The notes below the pieces were generated by a model. It did no database searches and had not been told where the DNA came from. It saw nothing but the letters and a program-made list of their open reading frames with translations. A program made the translations under genes and the position numbers. From contig NC_014010.1 in assembly GCF_000024465.1 (NCBI RefSeq), positions 2,641,001 through 2,705,000 on the forward strand: a stretch of 64,000 bases of DNA, given 5' to 3'. Shown piece after piece: positions 25,622 through 35,405 of this stretch (its first letter is position 1; each line of letters opens with the position of its first letter). This DNA comes from Candidatus Puniceispirillum marinum IMCC1322 (GTDB lineage: Bacteria > Pseudomonadota > Alphaproteobacteria > Puniceispirillales > Puniceispirillaceae).

Positions 25622-26947
25622 ATGCGTAATTACAATAAAATTCTAGGCGTAGCGGTTGCCACTGTTGCAGCTGTTGCCTTGCCGACGATGGCGTTTGCTC
25701 AGGAGTTACCTGAACATGGTGTCTATATCTTGAATTCGGTTCTGTTCTTGATGGCCGGTTTTCTGGTCATGTTCATGGCTTGTGGTTTTTGTATGTTGGA
25801 GGCAGGCCTTGTGCGTGCCAAAAACACAACAATGCAGTTGACTAAAAATATGGCGTTATTCTCGATTGCCGCCGTTGGATATTATTTGATGGGTTACAAT
25901 TTGATGTATCCATTAGGTGACTGGTCAGTTGAAGGCTATTTCTCGGGTTTGTTCCCGGCTGTAGCGGTTATGGAAGCTGTTGGTATTACGGCTGAAGGCG
26001 CTGATGACATTAGCTATGCAACAACAGGTTCGGACTACTTCTTCCAGCTTATGTTCTGTGCGGCAACAGCCTCGATCGTTTCAGGTACAGTTGCTGAACG
26101 TGTCAAGCTGTGGCCTTTCCTTGTCTTTACGCTGATCCTGACTGCCTTTATCTATCCGCTACAGGCAAGCTGGAAATGGGGCGGTGGTTTCCTTGACGAA
26201 ATGGGTTTCCTCGATTTTGCTGGCTCAACCGTCGTGCATTCAGTTGGTGGCTGGGCGGCGCTTGCCGGTGCCTTGGTAATCGGTGCGCGTACGGGTAAAT
26301 ATAAAGATGGCCGGGTGATCCCGATGCCAGGTGCAAATCTGCCGCTTGCGACATTGGGTACCTTTATCCTGTGGCTTGGCTGGTTTGGCTTTAATGGTGG
26401 ATCGCAGCTGGCGATGGGTACTATTGGTGATGTTGCCGATGTATCGCGTATCTTTGCCAATACAAATGCGGCGGCTGCCGGTGGTTCGATTGCGGCTTTG
26501 ATCCTGACCCAGGTTTTTTATAAGAAAGTTGATCTGACAATGGTTCTGAACGGTGCTTTGGCGGGTCTGGTTTCGATCACGGCTGAACCTTTGACACCAA
26601 CTCTTGGTGTGGCGACGATGATCGGTGCTTTCGGTGGTGTGATCGTGGTCTTTGCGGTGCCATTCCTAGACAAGCTGAAGATTGACGATGTTGTCGGTGC
26701 GATCCCCGTGCATTTGATCGCTGGTATCTGGGGTACGCTTGCTGTGCCGCTGACAAATAGTGATGCCAACTTCGGAACGCAGATCACCAGTATCATCATT
26801 GTTGGTGTGTTCACATTCGTCGTGTCATATGTCGTGTGGATGGCACTAAAGATGGTGATGGGTGTTCGGGTTAGCGAAGAAGATGAAATCGCTGGTCTGG
26901 ATAATGCCGAATTGGGTATGGAATCTTATCCTGAATTCACTCGATAG
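25622..26947 (+). CDS. amtB: Ammonium transporter AmtB
   Basis: A 441-residue ammonium channel with a cleavable signal peptide (VAVATVAAVALPTMAFA-QE) and eleven expected membrane helices. The twin pore His residues are in VVHSVGGWAALAG and IPVHLIAGIWG, and the periplasmic recruitment region has FMACGFCMLEAGLVRAKN. A GGGAG ribosome site lies 6 bases before ATG 25622. GlnK upstream should gate it. The cytosolic tail ends in an acidic stretch. Terminator follows at 26978. Confidence 0.95.
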   Translation: MRNYNKILGVAVATVAAVALPTMAFAQELPEHGVYILNSVLFLMAGFLVMFMACGFCMLEAGLVRAKNTTMQLTKNMALFSIAAVGYYLMGYNLMYPLGDWSVEGYFSGLFPAVAVMEAVGITAEGADDISYATTGSDYFFQLMFCAATASIVSGTVAERVKLWPFLVFTLILTAFIYPLQASWKWGGGFLDEMGFLDFAGSTVVHSVGGWAALAGALVIGARTGKYKDGRVIPMPGANLPLATLGTFILWLGWFGFNGGSQLAMGTIGDVADVSRIFANTNAAAAGGSIAALILTQVFYKKVDLTMVLNGALAGLVSITAEPLTPTLGVATMIGAFGGVIVVFAVPFLDKLKIDDVVGAIPVHLIAGIWGTLAVPLTNSDANFGTQITSIIIVGVFTFVVSYVVWMALKMVMGVRVSEEDEIAGLDNAELGMESYPEFTR

Positions 26948-26977
26948 CCGATCTTGAATCGCTAAAAATGAATAATG

Positions 26978-27013
26978 CCGGCTTCATCAATGATGAGGCC
27001 GGTTTATTGTTTT
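26978..27013 (+). terminator. Intrinsic terminator of glnK-amtB
   Basis: Stem of 11 bp (CCGGCTTCATC at 26978-26988 with GATGAGGCCGG at 26992-27002, one T-G pair), 3-base loop, followed by TTTATTGTTTT. Confidence 0.8.
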
Positions 27014-27155
27014 GAACAGGATAATTGCTTGGATATATCCTTTACTTTTCACCTCTGATGACATTAGGTTTATGCACTGTTTGTCATTTTTCTGCGAAAA
27101 TCAAACGCACCTTTAATGGGGTTGAGTCACCTTGAATATAACGACCGAAACGGAC

Positions 27156-28751
27156 ATGGGTTCAGTGTTGCTTGAAGCTGAAAAGGTGACCAAGAGATTT
27201 GGTGATTTTACAGCGAACGACCATGTTGATTTTACCATTCGTGCTGGTGAGATTCATGCCTTGCTGGGCGAAAATGGTGCTGGCAAATCTACCTTTGTGA
27301 AAATGATTTACGGGCTGATGCAGCCTGATGCCGGCCGTATCACATGGCGTGGCCAGCCGGTCACGATTAATGGCCCGCAACATGCCCGTGATATGGGTAT
27401 TGGCATGGTGTTCCAGCATTTTTCGCTATTTGCCGCGCTGACCGTTGTCGAAAATATCCAGTTGGCCTTGCCTGCGGGTGAGCATAGTGATGATCTGGCC
27501 AACCGTGTGCGCCAGATTTCCCAAGAATATGGCATTAGCGTTGATCCCTATGCCCGAATCCATAATTTATCCGTTGGTGAGCAGCAACGTGTTGAAATTA
27601 TGCGCTGTCTTTTACAAGATCCGTCCCTGCTGATTATGGATGAGCCAACATCGGTGCTGACGCCGCAAGAAACTGACCAGCTATTTACCGTGTTGCGGCG
27701 GTTTCGTGATAATGGCATGGCGGTTCTGTTCATTTCGCACAAGCTTGACGAGATCAAAGCATTGACATCGCGCGCAACGGTATTGCGGCGTGGGCAAAAT
27801 GTTGGTTCGGTTGACACTAAGTCAAAATCCAGCCGCCAGCTTGCTGAAATGATGGTGGGTGCTAAAGTTCAGAATGTGACCCGCCAAAAAGCCAACCCAA
27901 AGGGGAAGGTCATTTTCACTGTCGAGGGGCTAAACCGTCCCAAACATAGCCCGTTTGCCACCACGCTTCGTGATGTTTCGATTGCTGCCAGAAGTGGAGA
28001 AATTCTGGGTATTGCGGGCATTGCCGGAAATGGACAGGATGAATTGATGGCGAGCTTGATGGGGGAATGGTGCCCGCGTGAACGCAATATCATCAAAATT
28101 GACGGCAAGGATGTCTCGCAGCTTGGCCCCGCCCAGCGTCGGCTTGCCGGTCTGGGCTTTGTACCCGAAGAACGTAATGGACATGCGGCGGTTACGGGTA
28201 TGACATTATCGGAAAACACCTTGCTGACCGCGCATTCGCTGGATGGTGCCATTGACCGCAACATGATCGATTTCAGCTTTTTGCAACGTCGTGCCGCCCA
28301 GATCATCGGTTCTTTTGACGTGCGCACCCCAGAAGATGATCCAATGGCGTCATCGCTATCGGGTGGTAATTTGCAGAAATTTGTTGTTGGCCGTGAAATT
28401 ATCAAGGCACCACAGGTTCTGATTGTGTCGCAACCGACCTGGGGCGTTGATGTTGGGGCGGCGATATTCATTCGCAAAGCGATGCTTGATCTGGCTGCCG
28501 CCGGTTCGGCGGTGATTATGCTATCGCAGGACCTGGAAGAAATTTTTGCCATTTCACACAAAATCAGCGTGCTTCATGACGGTATGCTATCGGCCGCCGT
28601 GGATGCAGGTGATATGACAGCCGAAGGCGTTGGTTTGCTGATGGGTGGTATGCAGGACACGGTCACAGACACGTCAAAGTCGAAATCGGTGTCAAAACGA
28701 GCCTCCCCGAAATTAGGACACCCGAAATCAAGCAAAAGGAGCGCGTCATGA
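27156..28751 (+). CDS. BMP-type ABC importer, double ATPase subunit
   Basis: A 531-residue protein with two ABC ATPase domains in tandem, as in sugar and nucleoside importers. Domain 1: Walker A GENGAGKST, signature NLSVGEQQRVE, Walker B LLIMDEPTSVLTP. Domain 2: degenerate Walker A GIAGNGQDE, signature SLSGGNLQKFVVGRE, and Walker B replaced by VLIVSQPTWGVD, which is normal for the family. The C-terminus is a Lys/Ser-rich tail of about 25 residues. Start is uncertain: ATG 27156 begins at the family norm, while a TTG at 27132 is in frame. It overlaps the next gene (ATGA). Confidence 0.88.
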   Translation: MGSVLLEAEKVTKRFGDFTANDHVDFTIRAGEIHALLGENGAGKSTFVKMIYGLMQPDAGRITWRGQPVTINGPQHARDMGIGMVFQHFSLFAALTVVENIQLALPAGEHSDDLANRVRQISQEYGISVDPYARIHNLSVGEQQRVEIMRCLLQDPSLLIMDEPTSVLTPQETDQLFTVLRRFRDNGMAVLFISHKLDEIKALTSRATVLRRGQNVGSVDTKSKSSRQLAEMMVGAKVQNVTRQKANPKGKVIFTVEGLNRPKHSPFATTLRDVSIAARSGEILGIAGIAGNGQDELMASLMGEWCPRERNIIKIDGKDVSQLGPAQRRLAGLGFVPEERNGHAAVTGMTLSENTLLTAHSLDGAIDRNMIDFSFLQRRAAQIIGSFDVRTPEDDPMASSLSGGNLQKFVVGREIIKAPQVLIVSQPTWGVDVGAAIFIRKAMLDLAAAGSAVIMLSQDLEEIFAISHKISVLHDGMLSAAVDAGDMTAEGVGLLMGGMQDTVTDTSKSKSVSKRASPKLGHPKSSKRSAS

Positions 28752-29863
28752 TTACGCTGACGCCTCGTAAGTCAATCTCTCTGGCTATGACATTGGGGAT
28801 ACCGGTGCTTGCGATTGCCATGACGCTGGTCATTGGTGCGGTTATTTTTGCGCTTCTGGGTTACAACCCGGGTGCAGCTTTATATCAATTTTTTGTCGCC
28901 CCCGTCTCGCGGCCTGATCAGATAGCCGATTTGTTTGTCAAAGCCTGCCCGCTGATTGTGATCGCATGTGGTCTGGTATTCTGTTACCGCGCCAATGTCT
29001 GGAATATCGGTGCCGAGGGGCAATTGATATTAGGGGCGGTGTTTTCCGGCTGGGTGGCGCTGACATATCCTGATTTACCAACCTATCTGATGATGCCTGC
29101 GATGGTTATAGCCGCCATGATTGGTGGGCTGTTATGGGCGATGATTCCGGCCTTGCTGAAGGTGCGCTTTAACACCAATGAAATTCTGGTGTCTTTGATG
29201 CTGACCTATGTCGGGGCGTTATTCATTGATTGGCTGGTGCGGGGGCCGTGGCGTGACCCGATGTCATTCGGATTTCCACTGACCAAAATGTATGAAGATG
29301 CGGCGCTGATTAGCCTTGTGAAGATTCCGGGTGTCGGCACACTTGGCCAGCTTCATTGGGGCGTGTTCGGGGCGTTGTTATTATCGGTGGCAGCATGGGT
29401 TGTGCTGTCGCGCACATTGGCCGGGTTTCAGGTCAAGGTTATGGGCGATGCCCCGCGTGCAGGCGTGTTTGCCGGTTTTAGTCCGGCGATGACAACCATT
29501 GCCGTGCTGGGGGTTTCGGGGGCAACAGCCGGACTGGCTGGTATGATTGAAGTGTCGGCAAATATAGGTCAGCTACAGCCGAATATTTCATTCGGTTACG
29601 GCTTTACCGCGATCATTGTGGCGTTTCTGGCGCGGCTTAATCCCTTAGCAGTTATTATTGCCGGACTAGTTGTGGCGCTTGCCGAACTTGGCGGCGATTC
29701 GGCACAGATAGCACTTGGCATGCCGAAAGTCGTGACTGGCGTGTTCAAGGGTATTCTGCTGTTCATGCTACTAGCTGGCGAGACGTTCAACCGGTTCCAT
29801 GTGGCGGTAAGATGGCCAGCCCTATTAGGTGGGCAGGCTGATACGGCGAATAAGGAGGCATAA
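28748..29863 (+). CDS. BMP-type ABC importer, permease subunit 1
   Basis: A 371-residue permease of the sugar/nucleoside (BPD_transp_2) type with about nine or ten hydrophobic helices. The conserved block CYRANVWNIGAEGQLILGA matches the EGQ motif of BmpB-like permeases, and FNTNEILVSLMLTYVGAL is the companion block. It overlaps the ATPase gene by ATGA and the second permease gene by one base, so all are translationally coupled. Confidence 0.88.
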   Translation: MITLTPRKSISLAMTLGIPVLAIAMTLVIGAVIFALLGYNPGAALYQFFVAPVSRPDQIADLFVKACPLIVIACGLVFCYRANVWNIGAEGQLILGAVFSGWVALTYPDLPTYLMMPAMVIAAMIGGLLWAMIPALLKVRFNTNEILVSLMLTYVGALFIDWLVRGPWRDPMSFGFPLTKMYEDAALISLVKIPGVGTLGQLHWGVFGALLLSVAAWVVLSRTLAGFQVKVMGDAPRAGVFAGFSPAMTTIAVLGVSGATAGLAGMIEVSANIGQLQPNISFGYGFTAIIVAFLARLNPLAVIIAGLVVALAELGGDSAQIALGMPKVVTGVFKGILLFMLLAGETFNRFHVAVRWPALLGGQADTANKEA

Positions 29864-30774
29864 TGGAACAGTTGATTCTGACTATATTGCTGACGTCGGT
29901 ACCGCTTGTTTTTGCGGCTTCAGGCGAGTTGATTGCCGAACGAAGCGGGGTGCTAAATCTGGGTGTTGAAGGCATGATGCTGATGGGCGCGGTGTCGGCC
30001 TTTGCCGCAGTGATGGTTACGGGCAATGCCTATATGGGTATCATCGCTGGTGGTCTGGCTGGCGCGCTGACAGCTTTCATTTTTGCAATTTTTGTGCTTG
30101 GTCTGGCGACGAATCAGGTGGCAACAGGGCTGGCCTTAACGATTTTTGGCACTGGCCTGTCAGGTCTTGTCGGGGCGCCATTGGTCGGCAAGGCGATCGA
30201 TGGTCTGCCGCAATTGCCGATTCCCGTTCTGGCCGATATTCCGGTGCTTGGCGTGTTATTGTTCCAGCATGATATCATGGCCTATTCTGCGGTGGTTATG
30301 GTTGCGCTGATTGCATGGTTTTTAAAGCATACGCGGGCAGGGCTGGTTTTGCGTGCTGTTGGTGATAATCATGACAGTGCACATGCGCTTGGTTATCCGG
30401 TATTATTTGTACGATTGATTGCCGTGCTGTTTGGCGGCATGATGGCAGGGTTAGGCGGCGCCTATCTACCGCTGGTGCTGACACCGCATTGGGCCGAAGG
30501 CATGACCGCGGGGCGTGGCTGGATTGCTCTGGCTCTGGTCGTGTTTGCATCCTGGTTGCCGTGGCGCGTCTTTTTAGGGGCGCTGATCTTTGGCGGTATC
30601 ACCATTATGCAGTTAGCAGGACAGGCGCGTGGATGGACAACGCCGTCACAGATTTTGGCCATGTTGCCATATATCTCGACGATCGTTGTTCTGGTTTTGA
30701 TTTCGCGGAATCGTGAATTTGCGCTGGCCAATTCGCCAGCATGTTTGGGGCGGATTTTCCACGTTGGAAAATAG
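29863..30774 (+). CDS. BMP-type ABC importer, permease subunit 2
   Basis: A 303-residue permease paired with the preceding one. It has the typical SGVLNLGVEGMMLMGA motif near the N-terminus and the LGLATNQVATGLALTIFGTGLSG block. About eight membrane helices. The start overlaps the stop of permease 1 (TAATG). The two permeases form the heterodimeric pore for purines, nucleosides or related solutes in this transporter class. Confidence 0.88.
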   Translation: MEQLILTILLTSVPLVFAASGELIAERSGVLNLGVEGMMLMGAVSAFAAVMVTGNAYMGIIAGGLAGALTAFIFAIFVLGLATNQVATGLALTIFGTGLSGLVGAPLVGKAIDGLPQLPIPVLADIPVLGVLLFQHDIMAYSAVVMVALIAWFLKHTRAGLVLRAVGDNHDSAHALGYPVLFVRLIAVLFGGMMAGLGGAYLPLVLTPHWAEGMTAGRGWIALALVVFASWLPWRVFLGALIFGGITIMQLAGQARGWTTPSQILAMLPYISTIVVLVLISRNREFALANSPACLGRIFHVGK

Positions 30775-30807
30775 GTATGGTTTACCCCCACTAAAGAGGA
30801 GAAAAAA

Positions 30808-31899
30808 ATGAGAAAATTTTTAATGATATTGATGGCGGGTCTTGCCACCGCCGTAATGGGGAGCGCAGGTGCGTTTGCCGAGCCGGTAAAGGTTGGTTTT
30901 GTCTATCTGACCAATCCGGGTGACCATGGCTGGACCTATGCGCATGAAGTCGCGCGTCAGGAAGTCGAAGCGCATTTTGGTGACAAGGTCGAGACATCCT
31001 ATGTCGAGAATGTGCCAGAAGGCCCCGATGCAACGCGCGTTGTTCGCGAATTAGCACGCCAGGGTAATAAGATCATTTTCACAACATCCTTTGGCTATAT
31101 GGACCCCACGCTAAAGGTCGCCAAGGAATTTCCAGATGTGAAATTTGAGCATATTACCGGCTATAAGCGCAGTACGAATATGGCAACAGGGAATATCCGT
31201 TTCTATGAAGGCCGCTATGTTCAGGGTGTCGTGGCTGGCATGATGACGAAATCAAACCGTATTGGTTATATTGCATCATTCCCGATTCCCGAAGTTATTC
31301 AGGGTATCAACGCCTTTGCGGCGGGTCTGCGCGAAGTGAATCCGAATGCTGAAATGTCAATCATCTGGGTCAGCAGCTGGTACGATCCGGTTAAGGAAGC
31401 CGATGCCGCCAAGGTTCATATTGCCGAGGGTGCCGATATTCTGGCACAGCATACAGATAGCCCAGCCATGTTGCAGACAGCCGAAAAAGCCGGTGTATTC
31501 GGCTTTGGCCAGTCAAGCGATATGAAAGCCTTTGCGCCAAAAGCCCAGCTATTCAGCTCGGTTAATAACTGGACACCTTACTATATTAGTAAAATCGAAC
31601 AGCTCATGGATGGTTCATGGTCAACTGGCGAAGGCCCTGATCACTGGGCAGGTAACACCTGGAAAGGTATGGCTGATGATTATCTGGTGCTGACACCGTT
31701 TGAAAATATGCCTGCCGATGTTGCTGCCAAAGCCCAAGGAGCAGCGGATAAGATCAAAGGTGGCATGAACATCTTTACTGGCCCATTGAAGGATAATGAA
31801 GGTAATACGGTCATTGGCGCGGGGGAAGCGCTTGATGATGGTGGCCTATGGGGCATGAACTATTATCTCGAAGGTGTGCTTGGTAAAATTCCAGGCTGA
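30808..31899 (+). CDS. BMP-family solute-binding protein
   Basis: A 363-residue periplasmic binding protein with a signal peptide (MILMAGLATAVMGSAGAFA-EP) and no lipobox Cys, so it is soluble. The core begins KVGFVYLTNPGDHGWTYAHE and has the family blocks IIFTTSFGYMDP and RFYEGRYVQGVVAGMMTKS. BMP proteins bind nucleosides, purines or similar compounds. An AGAGGAG-type ribosome site precedes the ATG. It follows its permeases by 33 bp and ends at a strong terminator (31925). Confidence 0.9.
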   Translation: MRKFLMILMAGLATAVMGSAGAFAEPVKVGFVYLTNPGDHGWTYAHEVARQEVEAHFGDKVETSYVENVPEGPDATRVVRELARQGNKIIFTTSFGYMDPTLKVAKEFPDVKFEHITGYKRSTNMATGNIRFYEGRYVQGVVAGMMTKSNRIGYIASFPIPEVIQGINAFAAGLREVNPNAEMSIIWVSSWYDPVKEADAAKVHIAEGADILAQHTDSPAMLQTAEKAGVFGFGQSSDMKAFAPKAQLFSSVNNWTPYYISKIEQLMDGSWSTGEGPDHWAGNTWKGMADDYLVLTPFENMPADVAAKAQGAADKIKGGMNIFTGPLKDNEGNTVIGAGEALDDGGLWGMNYYLEGVLGKIPG

Positions 31900-31924
31900 T
31901 CATCTGATTCGCAAGTTAATAAGA

Positions 31925-31953
31925 AAGGCGTCATCGCTAGATGGCGCCTTTTT
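31925..31953 (+). terminator. Intrinsic terminator after the BMP transporter operon
   Basis: AAGGCGTCATC (31925-31935) pairs with GATGGCGCCTT (31940-31950), one T-G, 4-base loop, then TTT. Confidence 0.8.
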
Positions 31954-32116
31954 CAGTGAATATTGGAGTTTTTACAACTCTAAGACGCCATATTTAATGC
32001 GATTTCCACTCCTGCGTTAGCGATCTGCGAGGGAATGGTTAACGGCCTTATATATCGATTTTCTAATTCAGGAAGCGCGGCTTTCTGATGTAACGAATAT
32101 CTTTATAGGAGTCGAT

Positions 32117-32902
32117 ATGACTAAAATTTTTATGGCTATTTTGGGCGTCGCTGTTTCTTTATCGGCTGGCGCACAAGCCCTGACGTTCAAATCAGGTGAG
32201 GTTCTGGGCCCTGATGGGAATATGTATGTCGGGGCAAGTCCCGAAAATCTGGAAAATATCATTGCCAATGCCAAAGATGACGACAAGCCAGCAGGCGTTG
32301 TTGGTAATAACGTCTTTGTTATCGTCGATGACACGGTCACCTTTGTGCCTACCAAGGATCTTGCGCCTTTGGGTAATGACGAGCGTCTTGAGCATATCGG
32401 GGATAAAGTTGTCGAGAATCTTTCCGGCGTCGAAGGTTTGACGATGGAAAGCGTGCAAGCGGTTAAAGAGCTTGGTGAGGAATCTGATGTTGACCTTGCG
32501 AAAGTCATTTCTGATGGTGGACTAGCCTCACTTGATCAAGCCACTCTGGACGATCTCAAGCAAGTCGCCAGTGAAACAGGCATCGATCTGGCGAATATTC
32601 AGGCGATCAGTGATAGCCTTGGCGGGCTGGATACACAGCAGCTTGCCGATATGAACGCCTATCTGGAAGAATCGCTGGAAGGTGAATTGCTTGACGATAT
32701 CAATGCCGAGATTGCCGCGATTAGTGACATTGAAGGCGGCATGGACGCATTGATGAGGTTTAGCAGTTACGCAGATTGTGTAAATGGTGGCGGCGGAAGC
32801 GTCTGTGATCAAGTTCAAGCCAGACTCAATGAACTTGAGGGCGATGATCAAGACCCAGCTCCCCCAGCAGATGGAGTATCCGAAATAGGCGAAGAAGGCT
32901 AA
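32117..32902 (+). CDS. Exported acidic hypothetical protein (261 aa)
   Basis: A signal peptide (IFMAILGVAVSLSAGAQA-LT) is followed by a very acidic, helix-prone protein. From about residue 120 it has Leu/Asp/Glu-spaced helices (LASLDQATLDDLKQVASETG, LDTQQLADMNAYLEESLEG). A Cys pair near the C-terminus (ADCVNGGGGSVCDQV) could form a disulfide, and the tail is Asp/Pro/Glu-rich. TAGGAG precedes the ATG. I recognise no family. Flanked by terminators at 31925 and 32949, it is a single-gene unit. Confidence 0.7.
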   Translation: MTKIFMAILGVAVSLSAGAQALTFKSGEVLGPDGNMYVGASPENLENIIANAKDDDKPAGVVGNNVFVIVDDTVTFVPTKDLAPLGNDERLEHIGDKVVENLSGVEGLTMESVQAVKELGEESDVDLAKVISDGGLASLDQATLDDLKQVASETGIDLANIQAISDSLGGLDTQQLADMNAYLEESLEGELLDDINAEIAAISDIEGGMDALMRFSSYADCVNGGGGSVCDQVQARLNELEGDDQDPAPPADGVSEIGEEG

Positions 32903-32948
32903 GAAACCCAAGATTGTAATCATTATACAGGCCGATAGGCAGAGTCAT

Positions 32949-32978
32949 AAAGCGCGGTGTCAGTGATGCCGCGCTTTT
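32949..32978 (+). terminator. Intrinsic terminator after the acidic exported protein gene
   Basis: AAAGCGCGG (32949-32957) pairs perfectly with CCGCGCTTT (32969-32977) over an 11-base loop, ending in a T-run. Confidence 0.75.
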
Positions 32979-33090
32979 ACTATATCCAACTTATTCACGC
33001 GCTGGATTACGTTTAAGACGCTATCTTTTGTTTAGAGTCCAAGCTCGTAAAAAACTTTGAATATGGCCATGCAATATCGCATAGTAACCT

Positions 33091-34068
33091 ATGAGCGATA
33101 TTACAAAACCAACGATTTTCGTGACACGACGCTGGCCGGCAGATGCCGAGGCGGCCTTGTCTAAATATTTCACCCCAACATTCAACAGTGAAGATGTGCC
33201 GCTGACGACACAGCAAATCGCTGATGGTTTTGCCAGCCATGACGCGCTGGCGCCAACCGTATCCGATACCATCACTGCCGAGATCATAGAGGCAGGCGCG
33301 GCAGGCAAAGGCAAATTTGTCGCCAATTATGGTGTTGGTGTTAATCATATTGATATCGAAGCGTGTAAGGCGGCATCGATTCCGGTCAGCAACACGCCAG
33401 GCGTGTTGACGGATGCTACTGCCGATATCACGATGACATTGATGTTAATGTTGGCGCGTCGTGCTGGTGAAGGCGAACGCGAATTGCGTGGTGGTAACTG
33501 GGCTGGCTGGCGTCCAACGCATCTGATGGGGCGGCAATTAAGTGGTAAAACGCTGGGTATTATTGGAATGGGACGTATCGGCAAGGCCGTAGCGCGTCGT
33601 TGTGCGCTGGGCTTTGGCATGAAAGTGGTATTTTATAACCGTTCAAAGGTCGATGATTGTGCTGATATCAATGCTGTGCAAATGGCGTCGGTTGTTGATG
33701 TGTGTGCGGCGGCTGATATTGTCAGCCTGCATTGCGCCGCCAGTCCTGATACGTTCGAAATCATGAATGCGGCCGCGTTTGATGCGATGCCATCTGATGC
33801 GGTTATTATCAATACGGCGCGTGGTGATGTGATCGATGAAAGTGCCCTTGTAAAGGCGTTGAATGCGGGATCTATCGGCGGTGCTGGCCTTGATGTGTTT
33901 CAGGGCGAGCCAAATATCAACCCTGATATTTTGACAGCGCCACATACAGTGTTACTGCCGCATCTGGGCTCGGCAACTTTGGAAACACGAACCGCTATGG
34001 GGCTGAAGGTCGTTGATAATCTACGCGCCTTCTTTGCATCAGAGCCGTTGGTTGATCCTGTCTGCTAA
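33091..34068 (+). CDS. D-2-hydroxyacid dehydrogenase (glyoxylate/hydroxypyruvate reductase type)
   Basis: A 325-residue NAD(P)-dependent dehydrogenase. The dinucleotide motif is LGIIGMGRIGKAVARR; catalytic Arg is in IINTARGDVID, Glu in VFQGEPNIN and His in LLPHLGSATLETR, the order seen in GyaR/GhrB-type glyoxylate and hydroxypyruvate reductases. The next gene, one base after the stop, is a glycerate kinase, so hydroxypyruvate reduction to glycerate is the likely role. Start codon ATG 33091 has no strong ribosome site. Confidence 0.88.
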   Translation: MSDITKPTIFVTRRWPADAEAALSKYFTPTFNSEDVPLTTQQIADGFASHDALAPTVSDTITAEIIEAGAAGKGKFVANYGVGVNHIDIEACKAASIPVSNTPGVLTDATADITMTLMLMLARRAGEGERELRGGNWAGWRPTHLMGRQLSGKTLGIIGMGRIGKAVARRCALGFGMKVVFYNRSKVDDCADINAVQMASVVDVCAAADIVSLHCAASPDTFEIMNAAAFDAMPSDAVIINTARGDVIDESALVKALNAGSIGGAGLDVFQGEPNINPDILTAPHTVLLPHLGSATLETRTAMGLKVVDNLRAFFASEPLVDPVC

Positions 34069-34069
34069 G

Positions 34070-35386
34070 ATGTCTGCTAGTGGGACTGTTCATGGGCATG
34101 GGGCAGGGCATTTTCGTGATCTGCTGATTGCGGCGTTTCATGCCGGTATTGATGCGGGGCGCCCCGAACCTGTCACGCGTGATGCGGTTGCCAGGGTTTT
34201 GCAACAAGCGGGTGCGGGGGCACCAGCGCCTACGGCGATTATTGCGATTGGCAAAGCGGCCTGTGCTATGGCTGATGCCGCGCGTCAGGCTGGCTGTCTG
34301 GCGCCGGGTATTATTGTAACCAATGATGAAAATTATCAGGAGATAGAGGGGTTTGACGTGCATGTCAGTGCGCATCCGGTACCTGATATACGTGGGCTTC
34401 GTGCCAGCGATGCGGTCGAACAGCTGGCTGATTCACTGACCGCCGATGATCATTTGCTGTTGCTGATAAGCGGCGGGGGTTCGGCTTTGCTACCCGCACC
34501 AGCCCCAGGTATTTCGCTGGCTGATAAAATGGCGCTGAATGAAGCCTTGCTGGCAAGCGGCCTTGATATCCATGACATGAATGTAATCCGGCGGTTATTT
34601 TCACGCTTGAAAGGTGGTCGGCTGGCAGCAGTGGCGATGCCTGCCCGTATAAGCCAGTTTTTATTGTCGGATGTACCTGGTGACCGACTTGAGTCAATTG
34701 CCAGCGGTGTTGCCGCGCCCGAACCAACGTCGCTTGATGCGGCGATCGGACTGGTGCACGCGCATGGGCTAGATCGGTTGGCGTTTGTCCCCGCACATCT
34801 GGATGCGCTTCGCAGCGGCAAGGTTCAAGCACCGCTAGGGGCGGACAATCCGGTTTTTGACAATGTACAGACCGAAATTCTGGCCAGTAATACAATATGC
34901 CGTTTAGCTAGCCGTCGCTTGCTTGAAAAGGCAGGTGACATAGAGATTATCGATGCCCCCGACCTTGATGGCGATGCCAGCATTATGGGTGAACGGCTTG
35001 CCGCCTGTGTGAAGTCTGTCAGTAAACCCGGTCACTATGGAATCATTGTGGGCGGCGAAACAACGGTCACATTGACTGCTTCATCAGGTGTTGGGGGGCG
35101 AGCACAAGAAGTTGCCCTTACCACGGCTATCGCCCTTGCCGCAGAAAGGGCAGCCGCGCCATCAGAATGGGCGGTGCTTGTTGGCGGTACCGATGGCCGA
35201 GATGGCCCATGTGATGCGGCAGGTGCGCTTTTGACAAGCGATGACGCGCTGGACATTGCTAAAGCCAAAGCTGCCTTGGCAGCGCATGATTGCTATCCAT
35301 TTCTGCAAGCATCGGGTCAGCTTGTAATGACTGGCGGCACCGGCACCAATCTAGGTGATCTGGCGATCATTCGCTTTACACGATAA
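34070..35386 (+). CDS. Glycerate 2-kinase (GckA/TtuD, MOFRL family)
   Basis: A 438-residue kinase of the DUF4147-MOFRL type that phosphorylates glycerate to 2-phosphoglycerate. Seen: AIGKAACAMADAAR near the N-terminus, LLISGGGSALLPAPAPG, RRLFSRLKGGRLA and the MOFRL-domain motifs GGETTVTL and VGGTDGRDGPCDAAGA. It starts one base after the dehydrogenase stop and completes a hydroxypyruvate or glyoxylate to glycolysis route with it. A start a little upstream, overlapping the dehydrogenase, cannot be excluded. Confidence 0.9.
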   Translation: MSASGTVHGHGAGHFRDLLIAAFHAGIDAGRPEPVTRDAVARVLQQAGAGAPAPTAIIAIGKAACAMADAARQAGCLAPGIIVTNDENYQEIEGFDVHVSAHPVPDIRGLRASDAVEQLADSLTADDHLLLLISGGGSALLPAPAPGISLADKMALNEALLASGLDIHDMNVIRRLFSRLKGGRLAAVAMPARISQFLLSDVPGDRLESIASGVAAPEPTSLDAAIGLVHAHGLDRLAFVPAHLDALRSGKVQAPLGADNPVFDNVQTEILASNTICRLASRRLLEKAGDIEIIDAPDLDGDASIMGERLAACVKSVSKPGHYGIIVGGETTVTLTASSGVGGRAQEVALTTAIALAAERAAAPSEWAVLVGGTDGRDGPCDAAGALLTSDDALDIAKAKAALAAHDCYPFLQASGQLVMTGGTGTNLGDLAIIRFTR

Positions 35387-35405
35387 CTATTGCGCCCGAT
35401 AAAGG

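Noticed and set aside
27072-27110. Possible Pho box upstream of the BMP transporter (TTGTCAT then CTGCGAA, 11 bp apart)
   Set aside because: Only one good half-site; the next ones do not match, unlike the four at 2718.
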